Assembly: GCA_937889225.1 (NCBI GenBank)
Contig: CALAST010000041.1
Span: 1-21,260, forward strand
Origin: an uncultured Lachnobacterium sp.
GTDB taxonomy: Bacteria > Bacillota > Clostridia > Lachnospirales > Lachnospiraceae
Length of the DNA: 21,260 nt
Direction of reading: 5' to 3'
Every line of letters starts with the position of its first letter. The first letter of the stretch is position 1. The notes beneath the pieces are model-generated. The model saw only the letters and a program-made list of their open reading frames with translations, did no database searches and had not been told where the DNA came from. Below, piece by piece: positions 1 to 6,650 of this stretch. Made by a program: the position numbers and the translations under genes.

Positions 1-505
1 TAATCGCAAAAAGGAAAGAGAAATATTCATTGATATTTACGCAATGTTGTACTAGGATCTTTACAGTATTATCAAGCCTGTCAATCCGACTCACATAGGA
101 TTTATTGTTAATATTGTTAGCTGCATAAATCGCAGATGAATTGACGCTTACTCCATAAATCGCAATCTGATTTAATGTATACTCCTGCTGCTCCAATGTT
201 TCCAAATTCAGCTGTAAAATAGTCTTTTCATCTTTCTTGTTTGCCTGTCCCTGTGGGACAATATATACACTTCCGTCATTGACTACCGGTGGATAGAACA
301 GTTCACCCATTGTCGCATATTTATAATGACTGCTACCTGCTTGTTCTAAGTTCTCATTGAAATAGAGTATGTCACTACTGTCTTTATTCCCGATTGTACG
401 GATAACACCGATAGCATAATCTTCCGGGAATTCGTCTCTCCGGCTACAAGCCACCAAGCTCGCCACGCAACATAAAGCAAGAAACATAATAAGTAATTTC
501 TTCAT
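1..505 (-). CDS. Lipoprotein, beta-propeller-like, 3' end outside window (partial)
   Basis: The reading frame is open from an ATG at 505 to the window edge, giving 168 codons without a stop. An AAAGGAGG ribosome site lies about 8 bases before the ATG. The N-terminus has a lysine pair, a hydrophobic core and a lipobox LVAC with Cys20, so the product is predicted to be an exported, lipid-anchored surface protein. The visible mature part has short repeated beta-strand-like stretches (for example DILYFNENL, GSVYIVPQG, SSAIYAANN, YVSRIDRLD) spaced as in bacterial beta-propeller proteins; this fold is an inference. It is the last visible gene of the operon headed by the sigma factor at 3782, 65 bases after the preceding small gene. 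The substrate or partner is not recognisable. Confidence 0.8.
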   Translation of the reverse strand, partial: MKKLLIMFLALCCVASLVACSRRDEFPEDYAIGVIRTIGNKDSSDILYFNENLEQAGSSHYKYATMGELFYPPVVNDGSVYIVPQGQANKKDEKTILQLNLETLEQQEYTLNQIAIYGVSVNSSAIYAANNINNKSYVSRIDRLDNTVKILVQHCVNINEYFSFLFAI

Positions 506-570
506 TCGCTGTGTCCTCCTTTTCTGATAGCAGATACTTTTATCTCCTGTTAGTTCATATATCTAATGAG

Positions 571-717
571 CTATTTTTCTTCCTTGTTTACCAATCCTGC
601 GATTGCAAAGACAAGCCCAACTATTCCGGCTATACACGCCACATACTCAAAGTGCATAGACCATTGCAAAACAAATCCAAATAACATGACAGCAATTCCA
701 AAACAAATTTTCTTCAT
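571..717 (-). CDS. Small membrane protein, 48 aa
   Basis: A 48-codon frame starts at ATG 717 behind a GAGAGG ribosome site and ends with TAG at 571. The product begins MKKICFGIAVMLFG and contains two hydrophobic stretches, roughly residues 4-20 and 25-43, joined by a short loop (QWSMHFEY), then a charged tail NKEEK. It is therefore a predicted two-helix membrane hairpin. It sits between two lipoprotein genes in the operon downstream of the sigma factor at 3782 (51-base gap upstream, 65-base gap downstream). No known family is recognised. The matching ribosome site, start codon and hydrophobic design make it more likely to be real than a chance frame. Confidence 0.7.
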   Translation of the reverse strand: MKKICFGIAVMLFGFVLQWSMHFEYVACIAGIVGLVFAIAGLVNKEEK

Positions 718-768
718 AATCCAACCTCTCTATAAATACTCCCATTCTAATGATACAAACACGTCAAT

Positions 769-1134
769 TTAGTCTGCGATCACCATTCCTGTTTCGTCTG
801 TTTTATAAATGGAAAGTGCTTCTAACCATTCACTTGTTTGTTCATCCGTATTCCATGCCATAACCACTCTGGCATATTCTTCTGCTACAAAAGAAGGACA
901 ACCAGCCGCTGCTATAACATCCGTTGAGACTTCAATAACATCTCCTTCCGACAGACTTGTGTTTCCTATATCAAATATTTCCAGTTTCAGATACTCCTCG
1001 TGGACTTCCAATACTTTTCCAGAACAGAAATACTGCATATTATTTTCCCCTTGTTGCAAATCTTCCTTCTGATTACATCCTGTCAATCCCATTACACAGG
1101 CAAAAACGAATAGTAAAGTAACTATTTTTCTCAT
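769..1134 (-). CDS. Putative lipoprotein, 121 aa
   Basis: The product starts MRKIVTLLFVFACVMG and has a lipobox LTGC with Cys20, so it should be exported and lipid-anchored. The ATG at 1134 is chosen because AGAGGG lies 8 bases upstream; a GTG nine bases earlier in the same frame would bury that ribosome site. After a Q/E/N-rich linker the mature domain (about residues 35-121) shows alternating hydrophobic residues and a central LSEGDVIEVSTD stretch, like a small beta-barrel (OB-like) domain, but I cannot assign a family. It begins 15 bases after the stop of the large surface protein gene at 1150-2607, so it is almost certainly co-transcribed with it and may act with it outside the membrane. 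Confidence 0.8.
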   Translation of the reverse strand: MRKIVTLLFVFACVMGLTGCNQKEDLQQGENNMQYFCSGKVLEVHEEYLKLEIFDIGNTSLSEGDVIEVSTDVIAAAGCPSFVAEEYARVVMAWNTDEQTSEWLEALSIYKTDETGMVIAD

Positions 1135-1149
1135 TTCATGCACCCTCTT

Positions 1150-2607
1150 TTATTGTTTACTCTTTGGATGTTTCTTTCTTATCACTCTAAAACAAATCGC
1201 TCCACCAACCACAAGAACAATGCCTAAAACAACTGCAATGTATATCCATTCCGTTGAGAAATAACCGGTGCTTGATTTTGATGTCTGCTCTGCGGAACAT
1301 AGTACAAATTCAAGCTCTCCATCAGGAAGGCTTTCCAAACTTAGCAAATAACCATTCTCCGTTTTTGTAAAACCTTCCATATTGCTCTCCGTTATATAGT
1401 ATGGGGTATTGACCACGATATCAAGTTTACCGAAACTTTTCCATGTCTTTGCAGGCGAAAGCAAATAGGTGTAGTTGAAGATTGGCGGTTCATAATTCAT
1501 ATTAATTGATGGATAGACCGGAGCAGTAACAGTATTTACAATACGTTCTCCCGGCTCCAGCGTAATCTCATACTCATACCAACGCATCAGATATCTATGC
1601 AGTCCATCCTCATACCGTTCCAAATCAACAATAGGATACTCATAGTGTGTTTCATCTGCCAAAAGTTCTGCAACTACCGCATTATACCAGTCCGTCTCAG
1701 AGACACCGCTTTCTGCATTCCAGCCGTTCATGGCAAAATCCTTCAAGGTGCTGGTTTCTGTGTTTACAAGGGTTATCGTACCGGAAATTTCTTCACCATC
1801 TTCGACAGCACCATTCTTATAAAAACTCCACTCCGGCAGTTCTGCAAATGGTTCTCCGATTGCATACAGTTCAATGACTTGTTGATTCTCGTCCACCCAT
1901 GTCTGGATACGCATTTGTTCATCGTCCTGTGCATGGCAGCCATTCATCTGCGGAAAATAAATTACGGTTTCTCCGTTGCCTTTGGAAACATCAAAAGCAA
2001 CATCTGCAGCACTATATTTTTCTGTATCAACACCATTGATTTCATAGGTATATTTCGTCACAGTAAGCTCCGGGGAATAGAACTCATCACTTACAAAATC
2101 ATCGTGCAGCAATGCAATATCCGTTTCCAAGTCGAACTGCTCGTAGTAGTAATGAAGTGAATGACGGATTCTCTTATCAATATTTTCTCCATTTACCGTA
2201 ATATCATATTTATCTGTATCATTCATCGGTCTGGGATTTCCTATTTCATCATAATATACGACATCGTTGTAAGCCGGAACATTGCCAAAAGGAAACAGCA
2301 ATGTTGCAGTTACGGTATATTCAGACGGATTATAAAATGTATATTCAGCAGTTACTTTCGCTCCATATGCAAGGAATTCTTCGGCAGTACGATAATATTC
2401 CTCCGGAAATTCCTGAATATCGAAAGTCAGCAACTCCTTCTCTACAATAATCGGGCTTTCATCATCGGTCATAATAGCACCGGTTGAGTTTACTCCCTCA
2501 TACCGAGTCTGTGCCGAATTTGCAAAAGCAGGTACGGTGGATGAAAATAACAAAGTAACCACACAAAATACTGCTGATATCATTTGAACTATTTTTCTTC
2601 GTTTCAT
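1150..2607 (-). CDS. Membrane-anchored extracytoplasmic protein, 485 aa
   Basis: The start at ATG 2607 follows an AAAAGGAGG site. Residues 1-29 form a signal peptide (KRRK, hydrophobic core, AFA-NS cleavage site). Residues about 30-450 are extracytoplasmic and mostly beta-type; the N-terminal part holds an ELLTFDI segment followed by AEYTFYNPSEYTVTATLLFPF, an arrangement reminiscent of DUF4424-like domains, though that match is tentative. A single helix at about 452-475 is followed by a basic tail RKKHPKSKQ, so the protein is held at the cell surface by its C-terminus. There is no LPXTG motif. The gene lies 24 bases after the anti-sigma gene and is the largest product of this ECF operon. It is probably the main effector or the sensed envelope component; its function is unknown. 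Confidence 0.85.
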   Translation of the reverse strand: MKRRKIVQMISAVFCVVTLLFSSTVPAFANSAQTRYEGVNSTGAIMTDDESPIIVEKELLTFDIQEFPEEYYRTAEEFLAYGAKVTAEYTFYNPSEYTVTATLLFPFGNVPAYNDVVYYDEIGNPRPMNDTDKYDITVNGENIDKRIRHSLHYYYEQFDLETDIALLHDDFVSDEFYSPELTVTKYTYEINGVDTEKYSAADVAFDVSKGNGETVIYFPQMNGCHAQDDEQMRIQTWVDENQQVIELYAIGEPFAELPEWSFYKNGAVEDGEEISGTITLVNTETSTLKDFAMNGWNAESGVSETDWYNAVVAELLADETHYEYPIVDLERYEDGLHRYLMRWYEYEITLEPGERIVNTVTAPVYPSINMNYEPPIFNYTYLLSPAKTWKSFGKLDIVVNTPYYITESNMEGFTKTENGYLLSLESLPDGELEFVLCSAEQTSKSSTGYFSTEWIYIAVVLGIVLVVGGAICFRVIRKKHPKSKQ

Positions 2608-2631
2608 CGTTGTGCCTCCTTTTATTCGTTG

Positions 2632-3231
2632 TTATTCCAAAATCAGATGGTATTCATCGCATTCCATATATAAATAACCTGTCATTGTCTGCTTTAAAGA
2701 CTCCAGCAGAAGTTCCTTGTTAATAATATCATAATAATTCTCAATGCTTTTTGAAATTGTGATATTGTAAACAAAGTAGTCACCAACTTGATGTTCGACC
2801 ATACCATTATTTTCAGAAGTCTTTCCATTGCTTTCAATGTTGACACTGATAAATTCTACATCCTCACCAATACCGTTTTTCTCTTTCCATGCATTAAATA
2901 CACATTCTGCCGACATCTTCAATTCTTGCTGTTCGCCAATAATTTCATTGTCATGCACATAATAAATCCAAACATTATCTATATCTAGCGTTTCCTCCAC
3001 CTTTCCTGCACCGCCTTGTTCGTCATTGGTATTCGGTGGAGCATCTTTTCCCATCTTGCTCATTGACATAAATATGAAAGGAATACTGATGAAAAGTGCA
3101 AGGCAGGCTGCAAAGGAGCCGGCTGCAATCCATAGTCTCTTATAGGTTTTCTTTTTTCTTTTTTCTTTTGCTTTCACTACGCAGATTTCATCGACATTGC
3201 CGATTGCATCCAAAATATCATACGGTTTCAT
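2632..3231 (-). CDS. Membrane anti-sigma factor candidate, 199 aa
   Basis: The protein has a cytoplasmic N-terminus starting MKPYDILDAIGNVDEI, a basic stretch KEKRKKKTYKR, one transmembrane helix at about residues 33-55 and an extracytoplasmic domain of about 140 residues. The ATG overlaps the sigma stop codon (TAATG), which implies translational coupling. Position, topology and coupling are those of an anti-sigma factor that holds the sigma factor at 3231-3782 at the membrane. There is no zf-HC2 zinc motif, so the binding domain is of another, short N-terminal type. The outer part (for example VWIYYVHDNEIIGEQQ) presumably senses an envelope signal. The role is inferred from context, not from a recognised catalytic or zinc site. 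Confidence 0.75.
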   Translation of the reverse strand: MKPYDILDAIGNVDEICVVKAKEKRKKKTYKRLWIAAGSFAACLALFISIPFIFMSMSKMGKDAPPNTNDEQGGAGKVEETLDIDNVWIYYVHDNEIIGEQQELKMSAECVFNAWKEKNGIGEDVEFISVNIESNGKTSENNGMVEHQVGDYFVYNITISKSIENYYDIINKELLLESLKQTMTGYLYMECDEYHLILE

Positions 3232-3782
3232 TAAAAGCCCTCCTTAATAAGTACAAGACGAAGTTTCTCTCTTGTCCTGAATAGCATAGATTTGACCTTG
3301 CTCTCAGAGAAGCCGAATTGTCTGCTGATAGAAGTGATAGAATCCATATACCAATAGCGGCAGAGAAATACTTTCTGCTCCGTTTCCGGTAGCGATTTTA
3401 CAAAAGTATTGATTACATCAGACAAGTGTTGTCTTTCGTATTCCTCCACGCTTGCAGTATTTGCAATACAATTCTGCAATTCTTCCAAAACCAAAGGCAT
3501 CTCGCCGCCACCACGCTTTTTTGCATTGTGTTTTCTCCATCTGTCAATGGAAATGCGGCGTGTTATTTTTCCAAGGAAGGTTGACAGAATAGACGGACAA
3601 TGAGGCGGTATGCTGTTCCATGCATCGTTATATGTATCATTCACACTTTCCTCAGCATCTTCATTATTATTGAGAATATTATAGGCAATGGAATAGCAAT
3701 AATTACCGTATTTCGTTGCTGTTTCTTTAATCGCCTGTTCGGAACGTCGAAAATAAAGGTCAACGATTGCATTGTCGTCCAT
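3231..3782 (-). CDS. ECF RNA polymerase sigma factor, 183 aa
   Basis: This is a two-domain ECF sigma factor. Region 2 covers about residues 5-90, with DAEESVNDTYNDAWNSIPP and the -10-recognition helix GKITRRISIDRWRK. Region 4 covers about residues 120-182, with LPETEQKVFLCRYWYMDSI followed by the helix-turn-helix FGFSESKVKSMLFRTREKL. The ATG at 3782 is preferred over an upstream TTG six bases away because AGAAGG is correctly placed 8 bases before it. It is clearly paralogous to the sigma factor at 4905-5465: both share VNDTY..AWN.IPP, a (D/E)ELxNC linker and end in KEGF. The gene heads an operon with its anti-sigma candidate, a large surface protein, two lipoproteins and a small membrane protein. 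Confidence 0.93.
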   Translation of the reverse strand: MDDNAIVDLYFRRSEQAIKETATKYGNYCYSIAYNILNNNEDAEESVNDTYNDAWNSIPPHCPSILSTFLGKITRRISIDRWRKHNAKKRGGGEMPLVLEELQNCIANTASVEEYERQHLSDVINTFVKSLPETEQKVFLCRYWYMDSITSISRQFGFSESKVKSMLFRTREKLRLVLIKEGF

Positions 3783-3825
3783 CAGCAACACCTTCTGTAA
3801 ATTTTTTAAGAGCCCTTCATCTATC

Positions 3826-3853
3826 TACACGCAAACCGTATGATTTCGTTGCA
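3826..3853 (-). promoter_or_regulatory. Candidate ECF-type promoter of the 3782 sigma operon
   Basis: Read on the minus strand, TGCAAC (3848-3853) is followed by exactly 16 bases and then CGTGTA (3826-3831). An AAC core in the -35 and CGT in the -10 at this spacing fit the general ECF promoter pattern. The start codon is about 45 bases downstream. A/T-rich sequence with T8 and TAAAATTTTAATAA lies just upstream, as at the other sigma genes here. The motif was found by eye and differs from the three TGTAAC sites elsewhere in the window, so it may be read by this operon's own sigma factor. Confidence 0.45.
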
Positions 3854-3929
3854 TAAGTGACGAAAAAAAATTATTAAAATTTTATTAAAAGTCATCAAAC
3901 TACACATATATTTTAACATACAACGAAAT
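3843..3929. repeat. Inverted repeat, 12-base arms, 63-base spacer
   Basis: ATTTCGTTGCAT at 3843-3854 and ATACAACGAAAT at 3918-3929 are inverted copies matching at 11 of 12 positions; in minus-strand RNA the odd pair is a G-U wobble. One arm contains the candidate -35 element TGCAAC of the sigma operon, and the other presents the same core on the opposite strand. This could be a paired operator or a decayed divergent ECF promoter. No gene was found on the plus strand beyond it. Confidence 0.4.
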
Positions 3930-3957
3930 ATGTGACATCTGATATTTTTATACCACG

Positions 3958-3990
3958 AAAAGGCGAAAGTTTGTAACACCTTCACCTTTT
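3958..3990 (-). terminator. Hairpin after the sigma remnant, probable terminator
   Basis: In minus-strand RNA AAAAGGUGAAGG (3990-3979) pairs over all 12 bases, with two G-U wobbles, to CUUUCGCCUUUU (3969-3958) around a 9-base loop. On the plus strand the two wobble positions become mismatches, which favours a minus-strand transcript. The U run is the end of the stem itself and no long U tract follows, so termination is plausible but not certain. The hairpin lies about 38 bases after the stop codon of the remnant at 4028 and upstream of the next sigma operon. Confidence 0.5.
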
Positions 3991-4027
3991 GTCTCTATAC
4001 CAAGTTTTGTATAAACAGTCCGATCAA

Positions 4028-4141
4028 CTATTTATTATTCCGAAACGGAGCAGCAAGCAAAATTATCGTAACAATAACATACATACCATATCTGTAAACA
4101 TCTCTAAAATATTGATTGTAAATATCCTCAAACTCGCTCAC
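4028..4141 (-). pseudogene. 5' remnant of an ECF sigma gene (37-codon frame)
   Basis: A GTG at 4141, 7 bases behind a perfect AGGAGG, opens a 37-codon frame ending in TAG at 4028. The first 18 residues, SEFEDIYNQYFRDVYRY after the start, match the region 2.1 beginning of ECF sigma factors and closely resemble the start of the sigma factor at 9639 (KDFEKIYSEYYDVVFQY). After Tyr18 the similarity stops and a hydrophobic tail (MYVIVTIILLAAPFRNNK) follows. The rest of region 2 and all of region 4 are absent, and I see no continuation in other frames down to 3783. The intact TGTAAC-N16-AGTC promoter in front is shared with the 9639 locus. Best reading: an internal deletion removed the sigma body and fused its start to the end of another gene. 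A functional small membrane peptide cannot be excluded. Confidence 0.6.
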
Positions 4142-4161
4142 CCTCTCACCTCCTTTCACTT

Positions 4162-4191
4162 ATAAGACTAATGAAAATCAGATTCGTTACA
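4162..4191 (-). promoter_or_regulatory. ECF promoter, TGTAAC-N16-AGTC type (site 3)
   Basis: On the minus strand TGTAAC (4186-4191) is followed by G, 15 bases, and AGTCTTAT (4162-4169). The GTAACG-N15-AGTC layout is identical to sites at 8464-8493 and 9681-9710. It ends only about 20 bases before the GTG of the sigma remnant, leaving a very short leader that is mostly ribosome site. Upstream lies an A/T tract including TTTTCAAAAAAT at 4209-4220. The remaining 4220-4332 stretch holds no gene that I can support. Confidence 0.7.
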
Positions 4192-4332
4192 AAAAATTAA
4201 TGCTTTGCTTTTCAAAAAATTTTGAGAACAGCAAATCGGCAACAAGGTTTTATCCAAGCCACCGCTTTCACGTTTTCTTTATGTGCCGTTATGTGCTATC
4301 GGCTCTGCGTCTGGCTCTGTATTGTTTCTTCT

Positions 4333-4908
4333 TTAGTCTTTTCCAATCGTAAATGTGCCAATCACCGTTTCTCCATTACAATCATATACATTAATTGTAA
4401 ATTGCCCGCTTGAATTTTGTGCGTCAATTATGTTATTCCTCTCAGAAGCTTCCAAATCCTCGCGATACACATATCCTAATTTACCATCGTTAGAAATAAC
4501 TTCAATTAAGTCTGCACCCAAAACGTCAGGTCCGTAGGTCAGTCCATTTTTGTTTGTTTGCAATTCGTTTAAGTCGGAAATATTTTCGTCTGAGAACCCC
4601 CATTCTTCCAGTGCATTTCCAAGACTGTTTATTTCTTTCTGTGACATATCTGTATTTTTAACTTTTTCTAAAAGCACTTGATTAACATAGTAACCTGCAC
4701 CAATAAGACAAAAGGTGGCTAATACTGCAACAAGAATAACAGCAAAACGGTGTTTGGTGCGTATACAGGTTGCCTGCTTCGGTTCACTTATTTCTACACT
4801 AAAACTCAAATTACCATTGCTTTTCTTTGTAACGTGAAAGTCCGCAGCTTTTTCAATGTATTCTGTACTGATATTAGTTACAGCGTCAGCGATTGTTTTT
4901 CTTGTCAT
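4333..4908 (-). CDS. Membrane anti-sigma factor candidate, 191 aa
   Basis: The ATG at 4908 overlaps the stop of the upstream sigma gene (ATGA), so the two are translationally coupled. The product has a cytoplasmic N-terminal part of about 53 residues starting MTRKTIADAVTNISTEYIEKA, one helix at about residues 54-74, and an extracytoplasmic region of about 117 residues containing NGLTYGPDVLG and GYVYREDLEASERNN. It lacks the zinc-binding HxxxCxxC motif. The arrangement matches that of the anti-sigma candidate at 2632-3231, although the two sequences are not obviously alike. It is expected to sequester the sigma factor at 4905-5465 and release it on an envelope signal; this is inference from context. 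No other gene follows in this short operon. Confidence 0.72.
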   Translation of the reverse strand: MTRKTIADAVTNISTEYIEKAADFHVTKKSNGNLSFSVEISEPKQATCIRTKHRFAVILVAVLATFCLIGAGYYVNQVLLEKVKNTDMSQKEINSLGNALEEWGFSDENISDLNELQTNKNGLTYGPDVLGADLIEVISNDGKLGYVYREDLEASERNNIIDAQNSSGQFTINVYDCNGETVIGTFTIGKD

Positions 4909-5465
4909 ATTTCAAAACCTTCTTTCTTTAGATGTATTTTCAGTTTTTCCCGTATCCGTGAAAGGCGAACTGATACATTGTTATTGCTTGTCTGAAACCT
5001 CTCTGCAATATCTGAAATGCTGTCTGCATAGAAATAACGACGCACAAACATCATTTGATTTTCCTCGCCCAAAGTGGCAAGGAAACAGTCTATCTGTCGG
5101 GACAGTTCTTTTGCAGATATTTCCTGTTCAACGATGATAGAATCAGCAAGACAGTTTTCCAATTCATCTAATGCTACATCATAAATGCTGTTACGCTTAA
5201 TAGAAGTATTGGCATGGTATCTCGCAATAGAGATATTTCGGACAATGCGGAAAATGTAGGTTTGCAACGGATTGGGATTTTGGGGTGGTATGGTGTTCCA
5301 TGCCGCAAGGTATGTATCGTTTACACATTCCTCTGCGTCAAAGTCATTTTTTAAAATGTTCCTTGCAATCCTGCGGCAAACGATTCCATATTTTGCCGAC
5401 AGCTCCACGATTGCTTGTTCCACGCGTGCAAAAAACAATTCAATAATTTTACTATCCTCTAACAA
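4905..5465 (-). CDS. ECF RNA polymerase sigma factor, 186 aa, TTG start
   Basis: Region 2 covers about residues 8-95 (DAEECVNDTYLAAWNTIPP, then FRIVRNISIARYHA); region 4 covers about residues 120-183 (LGEENQMMFVRRYFYADSI, then the DNA-binding helices ERFQTSNNNVSVRLSRIREKL). The start is a TTG at 5465, fixed by GAAAGGAGG placed 8 bases upstream; no ATG or GTG fits. It is a paralogue of the sigma factor at 3231-3782. It is followed directly by its anti-sigma candidate and by nothing else, so it may mainly regulate genes elsewhere. The leader (GTGAAAGGAGGT) is shared with the 4141 remnant and the 17126 sigma gene. TGTAAG with an AGTTCATAG 18 bases on lies upstream, but spacing and sequence differ from the better promoter sites. 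Confidence 0.93.
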   Translation of the reverse strand: MLEDSKIIELFFARVEQAIVELSAKYGIVCRRIARNILKNDFDAEECVNDTYLAAWNTIPPQNPNPLQTYIFRIVRNISIARYHANTSIKRNSIYDVALDELENCLADSIIVEQEISAKELSRQIDCFLATLGEENQMMFVRRYFYADSISDIAERFQTSNNNVSVRLSRIREKLKIHLKKEGFEI

Positions 5466-5530
5466 TGCTCCAACCTCCTTTCACCTATGAACTATGGATT
5501 TACCCGAAAATCTTACATCTAAAGATAAAA

Positions 5531-5558
5531 TTTTTTAAAAAAAGTTTTTTAAAAAAAG
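5531..5558. repeat. Tandem 14-base A/T repeat upstream of ECF sigma gene
   Basis: TTTTTTAAAAAAAG occurs twice in perfect tandem (5531-5544 and 5545-5558), about 65 to 90 bases upstream of the TTG start of the sigma gene at 5465 and directly after the stop of the lipoprotein gene at 5573. Phased A/T tracts like this can act as UP elements or bend DNA. The pair of T7A6 blocks could also form a weak AT-only hairpin at the end of the transporter operon. Confidence 0.7.
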
Positions 5559-5572
5559 TTATGAGGGATGTT

Positions 5573-5983
5573 TTACTTGTCTTTTGCTAAAAGCTCTGCG
5601 ATCACTTCCCCTTTCGTGTCCAGCTCAATGGAAACAACAACAGATACTTCATTTGCTGTATTTGCAGAAATCGTCAGCACTTCATTACAAGACATATCTG
5701 CATTGACGGAATACTCCTTTGCATCCTCATCCCCATACTTAACGCTAATCTCCATTGTACCGCTTTCGCAGGAAGCATTTATTTTTAACTGATAATCTGT
5801 ATCGGCTTCCAAAGCGAGTGTTTTTGATACTTCGCTGTATTCTTCTTCGTATTCCTCTGGGAAAAAATGTAATTCAAACTCCCGTATGCTTTCATATTCC
5901 GCTTTACTGCCGGAACAGGCACAAAGCGAAAAAGCAAAACACACGATAAGTAGCATGGTAATCATATTTTTAAATCTGTTCAT
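5573..5983 (-). CDS. Transporter-associated lipoprotein, 136 aa
   Basis: The N-terminus MNRFKNMITMLLIVCFAFSL leads into a lipobox LCAC with Cys23, so a lipid-anchored surface protein is predicted. The mature domain (about residues 50-136) is a run of alternating strands: YQLKINASCESGTMEISVKYG, KEYSVNADMSCNEVLTISA and EVSVVVSIELDTKGEV. The general design resembles the lipoprotein at 9943-10434, which likewise sits last in an ABC transporter operon. The ATG overlaps the end of the ATPase gene by 14 bases, so the gene belongs to the transporter operon running from 8432. A role as an external partner of the FtsX-type permeases is an inference. No terminator with a GC stem is seen after it. Confidence 0.8.
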   Translation of the reverse strand: MNRFKNMITMLLIVCFAFSLCACSGSKAEYESIREFELHFFPEEYEEEYSEVSKTLALEADTDYQLKINASCESGTMEISVKYGDEDAKEYSVNADMSCNEVLTISANTANEVSVVVSIELDTKGEVIAELLAKDK

Positions 5984-6650
5984 CTTTTAAAATTCTCCCG
6001 TCTTGAATGGTAATCAGACGCTTTGCATATGACGCTATCTGCCTGTCATGAGTGATAAGGATAATTGTCCTTCCTGCGTCGTTTAAGTCTGAAAATAGCT
6101 GCATGATTTCTTTTCCGGTCTTACTGTCCAATGCACCTGTTGGCTCATCTGCAAGGATAATGTCAGCACCGCAGGCTATGGCTCTTGCAATCGCCACACG
6201 CTGCTTTTGACCGCCGGATATATGGATTGGTTTCTTTCGTGCAAGTTCAGAGATACCCACAGTCTTTAAGGCAGCCGATACTTTCTGTTTTCGTTCTGCC
6301 TTTGTAATGCTTTGCTTCAGCAATGGCACTTCCACGTTTTCAAATACTGTATAATCATCAATAAGGGCAAAATGCTGAAATACAAAAGCAATCCTTTTCC
6401 CACGTATGAGCGATAGTTGTGTTTCGCTTGACTGACTTACATCCTTTCCGTCAAACAGATACGTTCCTGTGGTAGGAATATCCATACACCCGATAATATT
6501 CAGCAAAGTGGTCTTGCCGGAGCCGGAAGCTCCCATAATGGCGACAGATTCGCCTTTATCAATCTTCAAACCTATATCTGTTAATGCAGGGGTAACAATA
6601 GCATTGCTTCGGTACTCCTTCGTAATATGTTTCAAATCAATAATTGCCAT
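5970..6650 (-). CDS. ABC transporter ATP-binding protein, MacB/LolD type
   Basis: This 226-residue ATPase has every motif expected of the family: Walker A GASGSGKTT (40-48), Q-loop Gln92 in FVFQHF, signature SGGQKQR (145-151), Walker B IILADE (164-169), D-loop ALDS and the switch His201 in ITHD. Length and the ALIDDYTVFENVEVPLL segment are typical of ATPases that drive FtsX-type mechanotransmission permeases rather than classical importers. It should power the two permease genes just upstream (6637-7902 and 7902-8432); its start overlaps the larger permease gene by 14 bases, with AGGAGG inside that gene's last codons. The substrate cannot be read from sequence; antimicrobial peptide efflux or sensing and lipoprotein handling are the likely choices. 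Confidence 0.95.
   Translation of the reverse strand: MAIIDLKHITKEYRSNAIVTPALTDIGLKIDKGESVAIMGASGSGKTTLLNIIGCMDIPTTGTYLFDGKDVSQSSETQLSLIRGKRIAFVFQHFALIDDYTVFENVEVPLLKQSITKAERKQKVSAALKTVGISELARKKPIHISGGQKQRVAIARAIACGADIILADEPTGALDSKTGKEIMQLFSDLNDAGRTIILITHDRQIASYAKRLITIQDGRILKDEQI

Noticed and set aside
566..772. Plus-strand frame of 68 codons opposite the small membrane gene
   Set aside because: No ribosome site, low-complexity composition, and antisense to a minus-strand gene that has a good ribosome site and start.
1597..2160. Plus-strand frame of 187 codons opposite the 485-residue protein gene
   Set aside because: It lies wholly antisense to a well-supported coding sequence. The product has no recognisable domain and no ribosome site was seen; a shadow of the opposite strand.
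4142..4332. Structured RNA or terminator between the 4333 anti-sigma gene and the sigma remnant
   Set aside because: Short complementary pieces (GCCG/CGGC, CGGUGGC/GUUGCCG) exist but do not add up to one convincing fold or a U-tailed stem.
4333..4908. zf-HC2 domain in the anti-sigma candidate
   Set aside because: There is no HxxxCxxC cluster; the few cysteines are scattered and one lies in the membrane helix.
5466..5505. TGTAAC-N16-AGTC promoter in front of the 5465 sigma gene
   Set aside because: The upstream sequence has TGTAAG and AGTTCATAG with an 18-base gap. Box and spacing both differ, so it was not counted as a fourth copy.
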